Part shown: positions 10,802 to 23,478 of the stretch, piece after piece | Layout of the letters: each line of letters opens with the position of its first letter | Position numbering within the stretch: the stretch's first letter is position 1 | NCBI GenBank assembly: GCA_015179025.1 | Contig: WHUX01000006.1 | Coordinates: forward strand, 496,001 to 560,000 | Length of the DNA: 64,000 nt | Direction: 5' to 3' | Source: Terfezia claveryi | Taxonomy: Eukaryota; Ascomycota; Pezizomycetes; Pezizales; Pezizaceae | The notes under the pieces: model-generated | Told to the model about the DNA's origin: nothing | The model's input: only the letters and a program-made list of their open reading frames with translations | The model's database searches: none | Position numbers and translations under genes: made by a program

Positions 10802-13800
10802 TGTGCGTGGAGGCTTTAAGTGGTTCTGATTGACAATGAATATCACTTAAGATCAACGGGGCTTGAGATATCGTTTGCGTGCTGGTGGGGTGAAGAGTGT
10901 GGAGAGATATGTGCAGTCTGGGAAACCCAGGCCTTAAAAGCATTTAATACACTACCTCTAACCCCTCAATTAGACTAGATATTTCTCATATCATATTCTA
11001 GTAGCCTCGCGGGGCTGAAGAGTTTACCCTGCCATGTCTCAGAAATCATAGAGGCTTAGTATCACAAGCTAAAAGAATGCAAAACCTTGTAGCGCATACT
11101 AATAATTGCGGTATGGAGATATTGCGGTCTGATTTGGTGGTGCTCAGAGAGACCGTAGAAGAGCGGCTCCTCTGTATATAACCAAGGTTGACTCTGCGGT
11201 TCTTCACCGCCGTGAATGGGGACTTCAGCCCTAGATTGGGAATGATAGTGCAGGCAGCTTCCTGCAGGGCCATGCTGTTGGGCCTTGCGAGAAAATCCCA
11301 CTTGCATGATACCTATCGCTATACCAAATTTGAGCTGCAGTCAAAATCTCATCATATTATATACATGTTTACCCAGCTAGACTAACGTTTACCCTTATAT
11401 ATCTCTATTGGTTAGAAGCTCAGGCCCTGCAACTTCATTTGCCCTGCAACTTCATTTGATCCTGTAAATGACAAAAGATTGACAACAAAGTCTTGAGATA
11501 CGACAAGCAGATGGTACTGTGGAAATGAATAGCTATCAATTATTACCAATTTGATGTCTGTCGTTGGGCAAGCCGTTAACGTTGTAGGAGTAAAATCGAA
11601 ATTGGCCCCCCGCGTGCGCACATTCATTTCAGGTAGCACAGAGCTTAAACCCTAGCTCCTAAACCCCAACTCAACGATGTATGTATGTACTCGTGAGTTG
11701 GTTAGCTAGAGCAGTTCAAAATTTGTGCATTGCTGTAGGCTGAGAAAACAATATGACTTCCATATATATGTACAATCTATGTTATCTGTCTTTCTTAAAG
11801 CATTGGTGTTGGCGTCCATATGCGCATGCACTGAGTATGTTAGATCGAAATTGATAGATACTGTACCAATATATAGCCGTGAGAATGTGGCGATGGAATG
11901 TTTGATAATAGTTAGTTAGTCGGCTCCCAATTAATGTGGTAGAGGTGGATTTGATGATCAATCAGCCTTATGTGCGAGGAAGGTTCTTGTCATGGTCGTT
12001 GAAATAAAGTCTCATACCATAGGGCTGAAAAAGATGCATCACAGGGTTAGTTGACAACTGGAGGGTAGTCATGCAGCCAATCACAAGTCAGGATTGCATC
12101 TTCGAGCCATATCCATTCTCCTTGGAATGTAGTGGTGGGGAGCCATTGGATACAAAAAATGCAACGATCTGCTCTACTGTAGCGTCTTTGGACTGCAGCT
12201 GCTTCAAAGGCGGTGAAGTAATTGAACCGACCCGAATCAGTAGAATACTACAGTAGTCTATGCCCTAGCTGAGCTATCATTGATGCTCACCGGCAGCGGC
12301 CGCATAGCCTCAGCACATGTATATACTAGTATGTACCTACTGGAACGCTGGGTAGAGCTCCTATCCTCGACTAAGAGCTATTGGTAGATGACGGCATGAA
12401 CTGCATGCAGCTATTTTCCCATGGCAAAATCTGAGATTCATCTGGGGCATTTGGGGCTGCGATCATTATACTTAGGGTGTGTAAGGTTGGGTACTAGCGG
12501 CAGTGATCGTGGAGGCCTTATCCTTCAGTGGTTTACCATACCGTATACGGATATTTGTGAGGATTATTCAAATAGCTTACGGGAGGCGAAAAGTCCGACT
12601 TTAGGTCCATCCCCCATGAATACATTGTTCTAAAGCTAAGGGAATAATACCCAATGTTTTCAAAGCGGTCATGTATACTGTATATTGTATACGGCTGAAT
12701 CCGAAGTTGACTTTGACACACAATATGCACTAGTGAGGGCTATTTATAGATTCTGCTTGTGCCAGCCGCAGCTGAGGAATCACAAATGCACGATAGGTGT
12801 CAAATTCTGAGAGTATGAGAGCCCTATGGGATCATGTGGGTTCGTTCCTAACTACCTCGATACGTAGCATCCCTCTACATACTACTATGGATACCTTATC
12901 TATTATCGAATGAGCATAACTGTAACATCTAGTAATCATATACTCTATATGCGGCGATTTTTACTACTTAGCCATTTGCGTGCTCGAGGTATAGCCTACC
13001 TAACACAAGTATTTCTGGTGCTGACCTCGCCCTCTACGAGCGGCTTTTTCCAACCAGACTAGACCTCGCTGTCTTAAATTTGTGTAACTAGAGCTCGTGA
13101 GCATGACCTAGAATACCGGGATAAGCACTACTTAGTCTTGTCAAATCTCTATGTAGGCGTGAAGCTGGTCACTGCATGGCAGTGGCGGTGCAACAATGAC
13201 CCCCCCAAAAAGCTGGGCTAGATAGTGCTTTAGTTCTGAAAAAACTTCTAAAATTACTCTTCAAGCATATCTGAAGTAATCTGAAAAAATGATCTGAGGC
13301 CCCAATTTCTGGTGCTAGACACCCTCTGAGATAAGTACTTGTAAAAATGCAAAAGTAGAGATGTTTTCTTGAAGTCCAGGTCGGAAAACGTTAACGGGCT
13401 GTGAACAATCGTTTTCCTGAAGATGGTTGTGCCTATGAGACTAGCCTACCGCTTTCGGCTGTAGGTTGGCTCATACTAAATTGGGCCAATAGTCGACTTC
13501 CCAAATGGGATATAGTATGTTACATCATGTAAACCTAGTCTGGTTGGCACAAATCTAAACCACGAAGGCTCGCACTTGAGGTGTATGTAAGTATAGTCAA
13601 ATCATATTGGCTTATTCCGAAGAAGTTCATGATTCGAGCAGTAAAGTACTGGAGCTTAATCTCAAGATTTTCCCAATCTTAGTTAATATTGTAGCTACAT
13701 GTATCTATGCTACAATGCAAAATTAGGTCCCAAGACCAGTCTGTCCCGAGTCGCTGGTCGCGATTAGTCTGGTTGCACTACCCCTCGTCAGACTAGGTAC

Positions 13801-14727
13801 GCGGTACTTGCGATTGACGTCTTCACTTCGGTGGGTTGGCCATGGGCTACTTACTCTGATCGTGAGATGTCACTAGCGGCATGAACTGTAGTTTGAGTGA
13901 AAAAGGCGTGGCCATGGAGCTAATAAATCAAATCTAAAATGAATCTACTTGAGGGTAATGACTGGTCCTAGATTTGGGTGGTTTGATTATGATTAACGGC
14001 CCCCCAACCAACCCCCACCAATTTTCTGATCGTCTACATGTATGTATTGCTAGCCTCGCCCCCAGGTGTATTAAATGAACACAGAAGGGTAATTTCAACG
14101 CAAGCCTACCTGTCGATATCAGAAGGCGAGGTTAAGTCAGGCGAGGTTAAGTCAGGCGACCCAGTACGCATAGTGTACGAATATAGTCGGTAACTTTCAT
14201 CCCCTGTATAGCCATGCTACATTCATCTCACTATTTTCCTGTCCTCTCATGTGCATTCGATGTCTGCTTATCCAGAATATAGGCCTTCATGCTAACCGAC
14301 TGACGGCCCATGATGTCAACATAAAATGAGTAAAACAAAGTGCTAATATGTGTTACTAGATGATGTATCGTGCTCAGCAAATGTGGTTGACAAAATTAAC
14401 AAAATTCAAACCAGGATAAGAATTCCATCTCTATCAGCAAACATCGACAAAGCAAAACGCAGCCGGACTAACTCCGTCAAATAATTGATAGCAATCTTTC
14501 TCTAGCCCGTCAAGCTATTCCGGAAACAATAAGTATATAATAAGAAAAGAGCAAGGAGGAAGTAACCTAGAGATAGTGTCGAGGATAAATGAACTCCGCA
14601 ACGTAGAAGCGACTAGAAGAAGATTTAATAAGCAAAAATCAAGAACGAAACCAGAACCCAATAGTGGAAGACAACCCCTGCAGTTCAGCGCAGACTTATA
14701 CCAGTGTAACGCCTTCGACACCATTCA
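10802..14727. other. Long gene-poor region with dispersed-motif copies
   Basis: No gene is supported. Copies of CCAACCAGACTAG (about 13047) and CTAGTCTGGTTGG (about 13535) face each other about 490 bp apart; another copy is near 13769. A 15-bp tandem duplication (GGCGAGGTTAAGTCA twice) lies at about 14125-14156. Minus-strand frames near 11046-11307 have no recognisable domain. Confidence 0.4.
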
Positions 14728-17700
14728 TCATTGCGCAAATGCAGGTGCAGGTGCACCTCTCAGCAACATCTGCAAATCCGCCAGTCTCGTCTCTCTCCCC
14801 TTGCCTCTCCTCCTCCTTTGCTTCTTCCCATCGACCAAGCCATCTTCACCCTCTTCGTCATCCTTAAAAGCCTGCCCGACAAGTTTCCTTTTATTCTCCT
14901 GTACTTGCAGCACACGTTGCTCAATACTGTCCTCTACCACCAGCCTCCAAACTGTGGTTTCTTTTTTCTGCCCAAGCCTATGAACTCGGTCAACAGCCTG
15001 GTCCTCAATTGCCGGGGCCCACCAACTGTCGGCCAAGACCACTTGGTTCGCAGCAACTAGGTTAAGTCCAACACTCGCAACACCTAGAGATGCAAGCATG
15101 ACGTCTACAGCGTCTGGGTGGACATCTGGAAGTGACAGGCGCGCAATTGCTTTATCTCTGTTTTGCACCGACATGGTGCCATCAATCCTGCAAAAACGGA
15201 AATTGGTGAAGGTGAGGTGTGGGCCAACCAGATCCAGGTATTTTGTCCACTGGGAGAAGACAATCGTCTTGCTTGTGGGGTCATTCTCACGCGTTGCTTG
15301 CAGAATCTTAACCAAGGCATCGATCTTGCTAGAGGAGGGTGGGAGAATTGTGCCATCCCCTAGGGCCTGCAATTGAGTGGGCTTGATATCTGCAAAGGGC
15401 TCCACCAAGTTTGCGCTTGTGGTATTGGGGAGGTCCGTGCGGCACATCGGGCATTTATGCTGTGCTTCCACGACACGTGATATACCTGCACACGAATTAG
15501 TCCAACATCGATAGAGAGGCAGGTAAGAACATCCAGGAGCACACTCACACTCTAAGCCGAAGATATGTTTGCAAACAGTTATCCTTGGACTATGCAATGT
15601 ATCTAAGCATATGGGGCAATCATCCTGAGAATCAATTGCCAACTGTAACATTTCCTGTAGCAATCTTCGCATTTCATCGCTCATTCCCGCGCTAGCAATC
15701 TCTGCCAAGCGAGATTCGATCGCCTGAATTCGGGCGGTACCGCAAAGTTCTGGATGATTACACATCTGCCTCATGCGTAGTAAACGTTCCAGCAAGTTGT
15801 TGTAAGCATTGCCTGACTTTTTCTCTTCTTCCGCCTGGACTTCTTGATTGTCACCAGGCATCAAAGCTAGTGGCTGAGGGCGCACTGCGTTACGTGCTGC
15901 ATGGTTAGCACCTTTTGTAAGTTCATAGTGTTCCAAGAGACCTTTTGCCTCGGACCTGGCGTTCGTTAGTAATCCATTTTACAACCCTTGGAGCAGGATC
16001 TGTACTCTAAAATGGTATACTTAGCCATCTCTTCCTCTGTGAACTTCACTTTATGGACATACTCCTTCAACTCGGGTATGTCGAGGTTAACAAATCTCAT
16101 GTCTTTCTTGCGTCGCAAGCAAATGCTAGCCATAACAGTTTGCAGCCGAGCAGTTCCTTCTGCGTCCCCATCGTTGAGGGGTCTGATGAAAAGCCGAGAG
16201 AAAATATGAAACTCTGCAAGGCCCCCAGAAAAACCAAGGAATTTGATCAGAGAGTAAAGGTCCTTGAGGTTATTGACAATAGGAGTTCCGGTCAAAGCCC
16301 ATCGACTCCTTGCTGAGACTTGTACTGATGCCAAAGATGCTTTTGTGTTTGGGTTTCTGATATGGTGGGCTTCATCAAGGATGATGCGGCGCCACCTTTT
16401 GTTGTAGATACTGCTCGCGCGTTAGCTGACGATTCAAAATTGCAACCCCCTCAACATACCTGCTACTCTTATTTTTTGTGAAGGCATCGAATTCGCTCGT
16501 GAGCGTACCTGCATTCAATTTAGCATTCATTTCAGAAGGCAACGGGATCAATTGGGAGGCTTGCCGTAGCTTGTGATAACAACGTCAAAGTTATTCAACT
16601 CTAGCTTTTTTCCCTTCCCTGGACCATGGTATCTATGTACTTTCAAGGCATTCTCAGGTTTTATGTGACTCTGCATCTGCTGTTCCCAGTTGCTCATCAC
16701 ACTTAGTGGGGCTACAATCAAGGTTCCACTTTCAACAGATATTTTCTGGCCAACTTCTTCGGAATCTGCAAGTATCAGACTTATCATCTGGACAGTTTTA
16801 CCGAGACCCATGTCATCTGCTAAAATCCCACCACTAGCAAGGTGTGGGGGCTCTTTTTGAGAAAACTTCGTGGCAGTGTTTATATACCAACCGGCATGCA
16901 CAGCACTGCGCTTCCAGAATTGCACAATCTCATCTGCATTTGCTGGCAGCATAGGGTTTTCATGTTGGAGGAGCCAATGAAGTCCTTGGAGCTGGTAGGG
17001 AAGTAGTTCAATAGATAATCCCTGTGGTTGAGCCCCTTTTGGCATTTTCTCCTACTCTAGGTTAGATATTCGTGCCGCAAGCTGGCGATAAGCATGCAGA
17101 AAGAGGGAGAGCGGACTACTGCTTACTAGATCAGCCTCTGATATGCCAAATTTCTCAACCACGTTTCCAAGGTCTCGAGCGGCAATCCTCTGGCTTTCAT
17201 TGACCAAATCTTGTAATTTCCAAGGCTCCAAGTAATTTTGTACCGGGGGGAGTTGCGATGACCAAGAATTCTGATAGCCATAGGCTAATTATTCTGTGAG
17301 ATCTCACATCAACCCTTATCCACGAGGAGTTACTTACTAGCTTGAGCCTGGGATCCGAAAGGAGCCAGGAATGCACTGGGCCTCTGGGAGGACCCGAATA
17401 TTGGACCAAGGTTTGCACCAAGCCTTCTGTCAGCAAGTATTCTGGCTTCCTCCGCTCTCTTCTGCCTAGAAGAAGTGCGAATTTCCATCCTCCGTCTATT
17501 GCTTTCAGGAGTGAAGAAAATCCCGGCGCGAGCAAGCTCATTTATGGTTCTGTCCTCTGCAGGGAGGAAAAGGAAATGAGTAGATTTTCCATAAACATTG
17601 GGACGAAGTTACTTACGATCTAACTCATCTTCTGTGCATGCGTATACATCCACCATGAGCGGAAGTTCGAATTGAGTTTTTTCTGCCTTGACGGCCGCCT

Positions 17701-18433
17701 CGAGCTGTATCTTCCTGGCATCCTACAAGCCGATCAATGCCATTTCCTCACTGATGACCGAGGTAACATACCATTATAGGAGAGAGTTTCGCAGCCATAA
17801 TTCTTGGTAAATGACCTATTTGCGCCCGAACAACGCTTAGAACCTGAATGGCATTGCGGTCGTACTAGAGGGACCATTAGTATTCATTACAAATGCGTCC
17901 CAGAGATCTTAACTCGCCTTATTGTGAGGCTCCCGTTTCAAGAGAACCTGCTCTCCCGGTGTTGCAACCCCTGAGTAGTAACGAATTCCAACGGCATTGA
18001 CTCCAAATGCCCCAATCCATACACTTTTTTCTTTATCGTCAATCTGAGTCAAGTCAACAACCTCCTGAGCCAAGGCATCGTCACCCTCTAGATCCGCAAG
18101 ATTGAAGTACTCTGCGGAAAAGTCTGTGGGATGCAAGCCTGCTGCGTGAAGGCCCAGAGGGATTAGAGGGGCAAGTACTGAAAGCTTCTTGGTCGTTTTC
18201 CTTCTCTTCCCTGAACTAGTAGCCGTCTCGTCATTGTCACTTTCTGGAGGAGATGGTGACGTTAAGGAAATTGGATTCTGAGACGACCCTTGTGCATATG
18301 CGGAAGAGGGACGCTTGTTGTTGATGCTAGCTCCGTTGGTCCTTCCTGTCAGAGTTGATATCGTGTTTGTCCGCTGTGGGAGCACCCAAGGCAACGCTCT
18401 TGGAGCCGGTGCAGGCGTCTTGCCTTTCCTCAT
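14728..18433 (-). CDS. HIRAN-SNF2-RING DNA translocase/ubiquitin ligase (Rad5/HLTF-like)
   Basis: Ten exons on the minus strand: 18433-17918, 17864-17772, 17722-17617, 17556-17338, 17284-17127, 17051-16565, 16508-16460, 16410-16006, 15955-15549 and 15485-14728, giving about 1065 residues. A basic disordered N-terminus precedes a HIRAN domain (about residues 135-205, from [15 protein letters not shown], exons 1-2), which in this family binds 3' DNA ends. The SNF2 core has [13 protein letters not shown] (near 438), DEAHHIRN (near 555) and the C-terminal [11 protein letters not shown]3HC4 RING (CPIC to CPMC, about 791-832) sits between the helicase lobes, as in Rad5 and HLTF. Family members reverse stalled forks and polyubiquitinate PCNA in error-free damage tolerance. 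A 63-bp in-frame intron interrupts the RING. Introns at 17865-17917 and 16509-16564 have GC donors. Domain order and exon continuity are strong; orthology to Rad5 rather than another HIRAN-SNF2-RING paralogue is not proven. Confidence 0.88.
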
Positions 18434-19492
18434 TCTACTCCTTACTTGGGGTTTTCCCTATTGGAATGCTGTTACCCTAGCGTTGACTGTCGGAGTCCTA
18501 GATCAAGAATAAATGCACGTCCTAAGCGATGGGAATGCTGCTGCGTTACCCAATGGGTGCTGTGGATGGAAGGGGGCAGGACTAAATAGTCGGGGCCCTG
18601 TTGAAGCGGATGGGTGCCTGCAGAATTCTATCTGAGTGAGGTATCTAGGGTATCACTAATCTAGGGACGAGGGGTGTGACAGATCGAGGCGCGCGAGATG
18701 ACATCACGGGAGAGGCCAATAAGCTTCGGGCGAGGCTGTGAATTCATACAAGTAGAGCTAGCCAACAACCAAACTACTGTGGGCTAAGCGAAGGCGCACC
18801 GCTAACAATTCAGGGTAATGAAACATTTCATGAGCTCTGAATTCCAATATGAAAACACTAGTAATAAGTAAGTATACTTCTATAACAAACCCAGGAGGGA
18901 CTGGCGCAAAGGGCTTATTACAGTACATGAAGAAGTAGATGTATCGACTACGTTCGAGGGAATATTAATAGGGGAAACTAGTTGTTCATGTACGTGCATT
19001 CCCTACCTCGAAAAACACATTAAGGGTGGCGGTAGAAGCAATCACAGGACCACCAATGGATCATTCATGACAATTTAGCTCTATCCATGCTCCAATAAGC
19101 ATGGTAGTAGTCTGGTTCACACCGTAAATACCCAGTACTCATACGCAAATGAAGGAAATACAAATCCGGACTGGCATTAAACCTAATTAACTCATCCCAA
19201 GGCAAGAGTAAGAACGAGAAGCAACTCAAATGAATGAGATGAATGTCTGGAAACGTTAGAGCAATTTATACAAAAACTTTCCAATATTCCTCCTCTGATC
19301 AACGTACAGTATAATAGTGATCCTGCACTCCACCCATGCCCAGCATATCCTCCATGATTTGTCTGCTATGCAACACCTAGCCAAGCAGAAACAGGAATAC
19401 AGTTACCAGCATCTTGCCTGACTACTTTACTTTCCCCTCAAAACAAAAAAAAAATAGAACTCCAGTAAGCCAACAATTGCCTTCCTTTCACA
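18434..19492. other. Intergenic region between two minus-strand genes
   Basis: It holds the promoter and 5' region of the SNF2-RING gene and the downstream region of the gene ending at 19493. A short A-run lies at about 19445. No further gene is visible. Confidence 0.4.
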
Positions 19493-22400
19493 TCAACGTG
19501 ATCCTCTATCGGACCACTTCACCTTTGTTCCGCTTTTCTTTCTGACACACTCCTCACAAAGCTCCCACCCGCAGCCCCCCTCTAAACAAAACCACATGTG
19601 CACTTCTCCTGTACCACCGCCCTGTAGCGCACATCCTTTACAAGTCCGTACCTGCTTCGCCGCCCTTCCAGTCGCTATTTTCAGCCGATGTTCGCGCTCG
19701 ATCACGCCCCCTCCAATTCGAGGTATAGTGTAGGGTATATAGACATGTCCATGACTGTGGGCGAGGGGAGTATTGGCTCAGGCGATGTAGTGGAGAAGCA
19801 CGATGAGGCATAGTAAAAGTTAAAGGAGAGGTCTCTGGTGCAGAGTAAATTAATTTCCCCGTCAACGGTGTTACAGGACCCCTCAAAAGGTCTTCACCAG
19901 CCTGAGCTTGTTCATAGCTGTGATTATGCGTAGGAATTATGATAGGGCTTGTCATTGATTTAATGTCTTTGACAGGTCGAGGAGAGGAAGGAAGAGCGGC
20001 CTTCAAGCTAGCAGGCGCAAGTTGACGACTACCGGATACTGGTTTCTCCAAACACTGCCGAAGATCCTGGTGCAGCGGGGCTTTTGGAGACACCGCGGTC
20101 AGAGCTAGACGCAATGCATTTCCCTCTAGTATAACTCCTTTATTCTTATTCTTATCGTCTTGTTGGCTGCTAAGCGATGGGGTTTGTAATTCTCTGAGCA
20201 GACGTCTACTATCCAATGAACCCGTTGAGATGATATCTCCGCCCAGAGGTCTCCTGCTTGTTACTGGGGATGGTGTCGTTCGAACTGACGCCTGTGATTG
20301 CGATCTTCGTAAAGGCAGTGGTGGGTTTCTTGTCGATACCATGAACAGTGGATCAATGGCCTAGTCATTACTCGTTACCGGCTGCACTGACCCAATGGAC
20401 TCCATTGCTACATGAGGCTTGCTAATTGGTCTCTTGCGGGGAGGTACATGGGATTGATTAGTTTTGCCTACCCCGGGAGAGCAGAGGGTTGTAGTCCTCC
20501 GCAAAATTGGCGGTTTGTAGAGAGACAGTGGCGTAAGCAACTTTGGAAGAGTTTCAGTTGCAGGCAGTATCCCCGAAGAGGAGCTTAGCTGCGGAGTTTC
20601 CTCGTACATCACTCCAGGAGGCAGAACATTCAAACAGTAGGCATCCTCCAATATCACTGGGATGAATATTTCCGTGGCGTGACCTATGATAAATATCGCC
20701 TGAACTGGACTATCATATTCTGATTTTGGGGGTGTATGCTGAATAGATGAAGTTAATGGATCCAGATTTGTTGGCAGAGGTGTTTCTGAGTAGATTGTTG
20801 AAGGTGGTACAGGTGCAGAGCAAATTGACGAAGCCGTAGTGGAGACCAGGGTGACTTCTTGGGGCTCCTCCCACAGGGAAGGGTTCCTGCTCGATCCTGC
20901 TAATGAGACTGTATCAGAGCCAAGCCAAATAGAAGACCCGCTGATTGTCCTTTGCGGTATTAGTTCGAATAAGATATCTTCATATACCAATGTATGCCCT
21001 GTTCGTTCATGTAATGTATCCCGATCGGCAATATATGTAACCGATGGTGACAAAGAAGGGGACTCGCTTGTGAGCCGAGAATGAACAAGTGATTCCGCCT
21101 TGCTCTGTTGATCCTTTTCTTTTGTATCCCGCAGCCACTGCTGACCTACTATCGCTTGACTATCTTCTTTTCGCTTTCCTTCCCCGCCAATACTCTGTCC
21201 CCCGTCCCTCTCTTCATCCTCGCCTTTCAAATCGATTTTCCCTCTCTTTACCACTTCTTTTTCTTTCCTTGTTTGTTCTGTGCCTTCCTCCGTGTGCCTT
21301 AATCTATCAGGAGTCATGGGTGCAGCTGTATGAATTCCACTTGCAGTGAAAGTGAAAGCTTCAGGCAAGGAACGTGACCGACGACGCAGATCCCGGTCGG
21401 GAAGGGTGCTCCGTGGCCGTAGGGGAGTATGCACTGCAAATGCATCGTCAATAGAACTCACATCATCGTCTGTTTCGAATGTCTCTACTCGCTTGATACT
21501 AGCTATTCTTGGTAGAGACACACTGGAGAGACTTGTGAACCCATTAGGTTTCGAAGGGCTAGTTTTGGCTCCCTCAGCGGTCTTATTTCTCCATTCTTCC
21601 GCCATAGGCACCAATCGTTGCGTGTTGATATCATCATTCTCTATGACTGCTGGTCCGAGTGGAGCGCCAATCTTGGCCCTATCGACCCTCTTTCGCCTTG
21701 TGTACATTGATGCAGATTTGAATCCTTCATCCAATAGCTTTTGAGTTCTCACTGAGTTACAGTTCTCAGAGATAGCATTCTTTTTCCTATCAGCCTTCAA
21801 AATACCCAGAACCCTGTTTTGTAATCTAGCGCCAAAGGTAGGTGTTTCAGTCGAGGGCAACCACTGTGGCATATCGGCGTTACCCTCAGATCCAGGATCA
21901 GATTTCGAGGTTTGCGAACTTGCAAGTGGGATGAAGTGAATCTTATTGTTAATTACCTTTTTCAGTTCCGGGCCACTTCTTTCCGGTTCCAATTGCCCTC
22001 TGGCTACTATATGTTCATGAATCAGTGCCTTTAGGTCTCCCTGGGTCCCTTCCCAAGCCGGAGCTTGCACTGACGGCGGTGGAAACGGCAGAGCAATTCC
22101 TAGCTGATCGAACATCTCCCCACATGGTCGGGGGAGGTAACAAAAGACACCTTGTGGATTGATGAGTAATATTCCGAGAAATCTGAAGCATGGCGGTCAT
22201 GACAATCTGAAATGTTGTATGTTTTGCTGTTCGACTGGTGCTCCTATTTGGCATGTGCTCCATCCTCGCCGGAAGCATAGTTGGCAATATTTTCATTATC
22301 GTAGCTTAAAATTACCTTTCCATGATATATCAACTTATCCTCAGTACTTATATCTGCTGAAACATTTCCCACATCGCAGTTTTGCACCCCATCGGCTCCG

Positions 22401-23478
22401 TTGTCTAACCATAGGCCTTCAATGTAGTTTGTGAGCCCATCCGTATCATAGGAGCTTCTATGCTCATTGTATTCGGAGTGGGAATCTTCATCTGAAGAGA
22501 GGGAGAGGGCCGACTGGGGTGGCCATAACGTAGTAGGTGAATGTATATAACTGTAAGAGAAGGGTACCTCGGGCAATATTGATTTAAGAATCACTTTGAT
22601 CCCATCTCTTTCTTCTGCCCTCCCAATATCCACATTATTCTCACTTACTAAAGGCTTTAATTGTGATCTAAGAGGCTCATTGTTCACCACTAAACCTGCT
22701 AGTCTAGGTGAGCCTGTAGCCGAATCTGAGTCCAAAGAGGGTACCGGGGTAAAATTCAAATCGGATGTCTCTGGTTGGCTATGGGAGTTTACGACGATTT
22801 GGAATCTCTGCATCGCCGGGGTTGGTGGGTGAGTGGGAAGTAGGTTACTCTCCGGCCGGTCATAGGTGTCAACTATCCTGAAGCACTCAGTTGAAGGTGT
22901 CAATGGCGATACTTGTTCCTGAGGTGCCGTTGTCAATTCATCCTTACTGTCCTCGCTGTGGTCGTCTGTTTCGATCGTCACTGGAGTCTTGCCTTCATCC
23001 ACGAGCCCATGCCCATGACCAAAAATAGATCCATAGCATGAAAGAGGACCCCTCCTTATACCCGGCGAAAAGAGTGGGCTTGCTATCGATCTAGTATTGT
23101 CGGTGTAAACGGGAGGAAGTGGGGAGCCGCAGGTAGCGCCATCCCTTTACTAGATGCTTCAACGTCATATACAAAGGAATTCTCTTCCTCGTCATCCGGA
23201 TGGAAGTCAAAATCGAGATTTGCTGTCGAAAAGTCGACCGGCCACCTTTGAGGCGAGAGCTCATTAAGTGTTGATTTTGTTGCAGAGGCATTGCCAGAGG
23301 AATATCCATCGTATGCGAAAGTCTGTGCTAGAGTCGGAGAGTCGATGTCAAGATATATAGAATAAGGCATTGTTGGCAGGCCGTTGGGATTACTAGGAAT
23401 CGTAAGATTTGAGGAATTTCTTTCCCTCCAATTCGATATCGATAATAATAACGCGTTTGTGCTGAGGTCTCTTTGCAT
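19493..23478 (-). CDS. Large, mostly disordered protein with a C-terminal Cys-rich module; function unknown
   Basis: One minus-strand gene is proposed from exon continuity: 23478-23151, 23082-22316, 22243-22151, 22103-20412, about 20360-19900 and a last exon ending at 19493, for roughly 1200 residues. Introns of 68, 72 and 47 bp are well defined; the next (about 51 bp, ending at 20361) has a weaker donor. The last junction near 19800-19900 is unresolved: the frame must change to reach HSHGHVYIPYTIPRIGGGV, followed by VRTCKGC, MWFCLEGGCGWELCEEC. That final module has six cysteines in CxxC-like spacing and may bind zinc. The rest is Ser/Pro/Glu-rich with basic-acidic blocks (around 21100-21350) and no recognised domain. 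The start at 23478 is the first ATG in frame; an upstream exon cannot be excluded. It could instead be two adjacent genes. Confidence 0.5.

Noticed and set aside
15105..15376. Plus- and minus-strand ORFs overlapping the SNF2-RING helicase C-terminus
   Set aside because: They are frame shadows of the real exon 14728-15485, which carries the conserved motifs.
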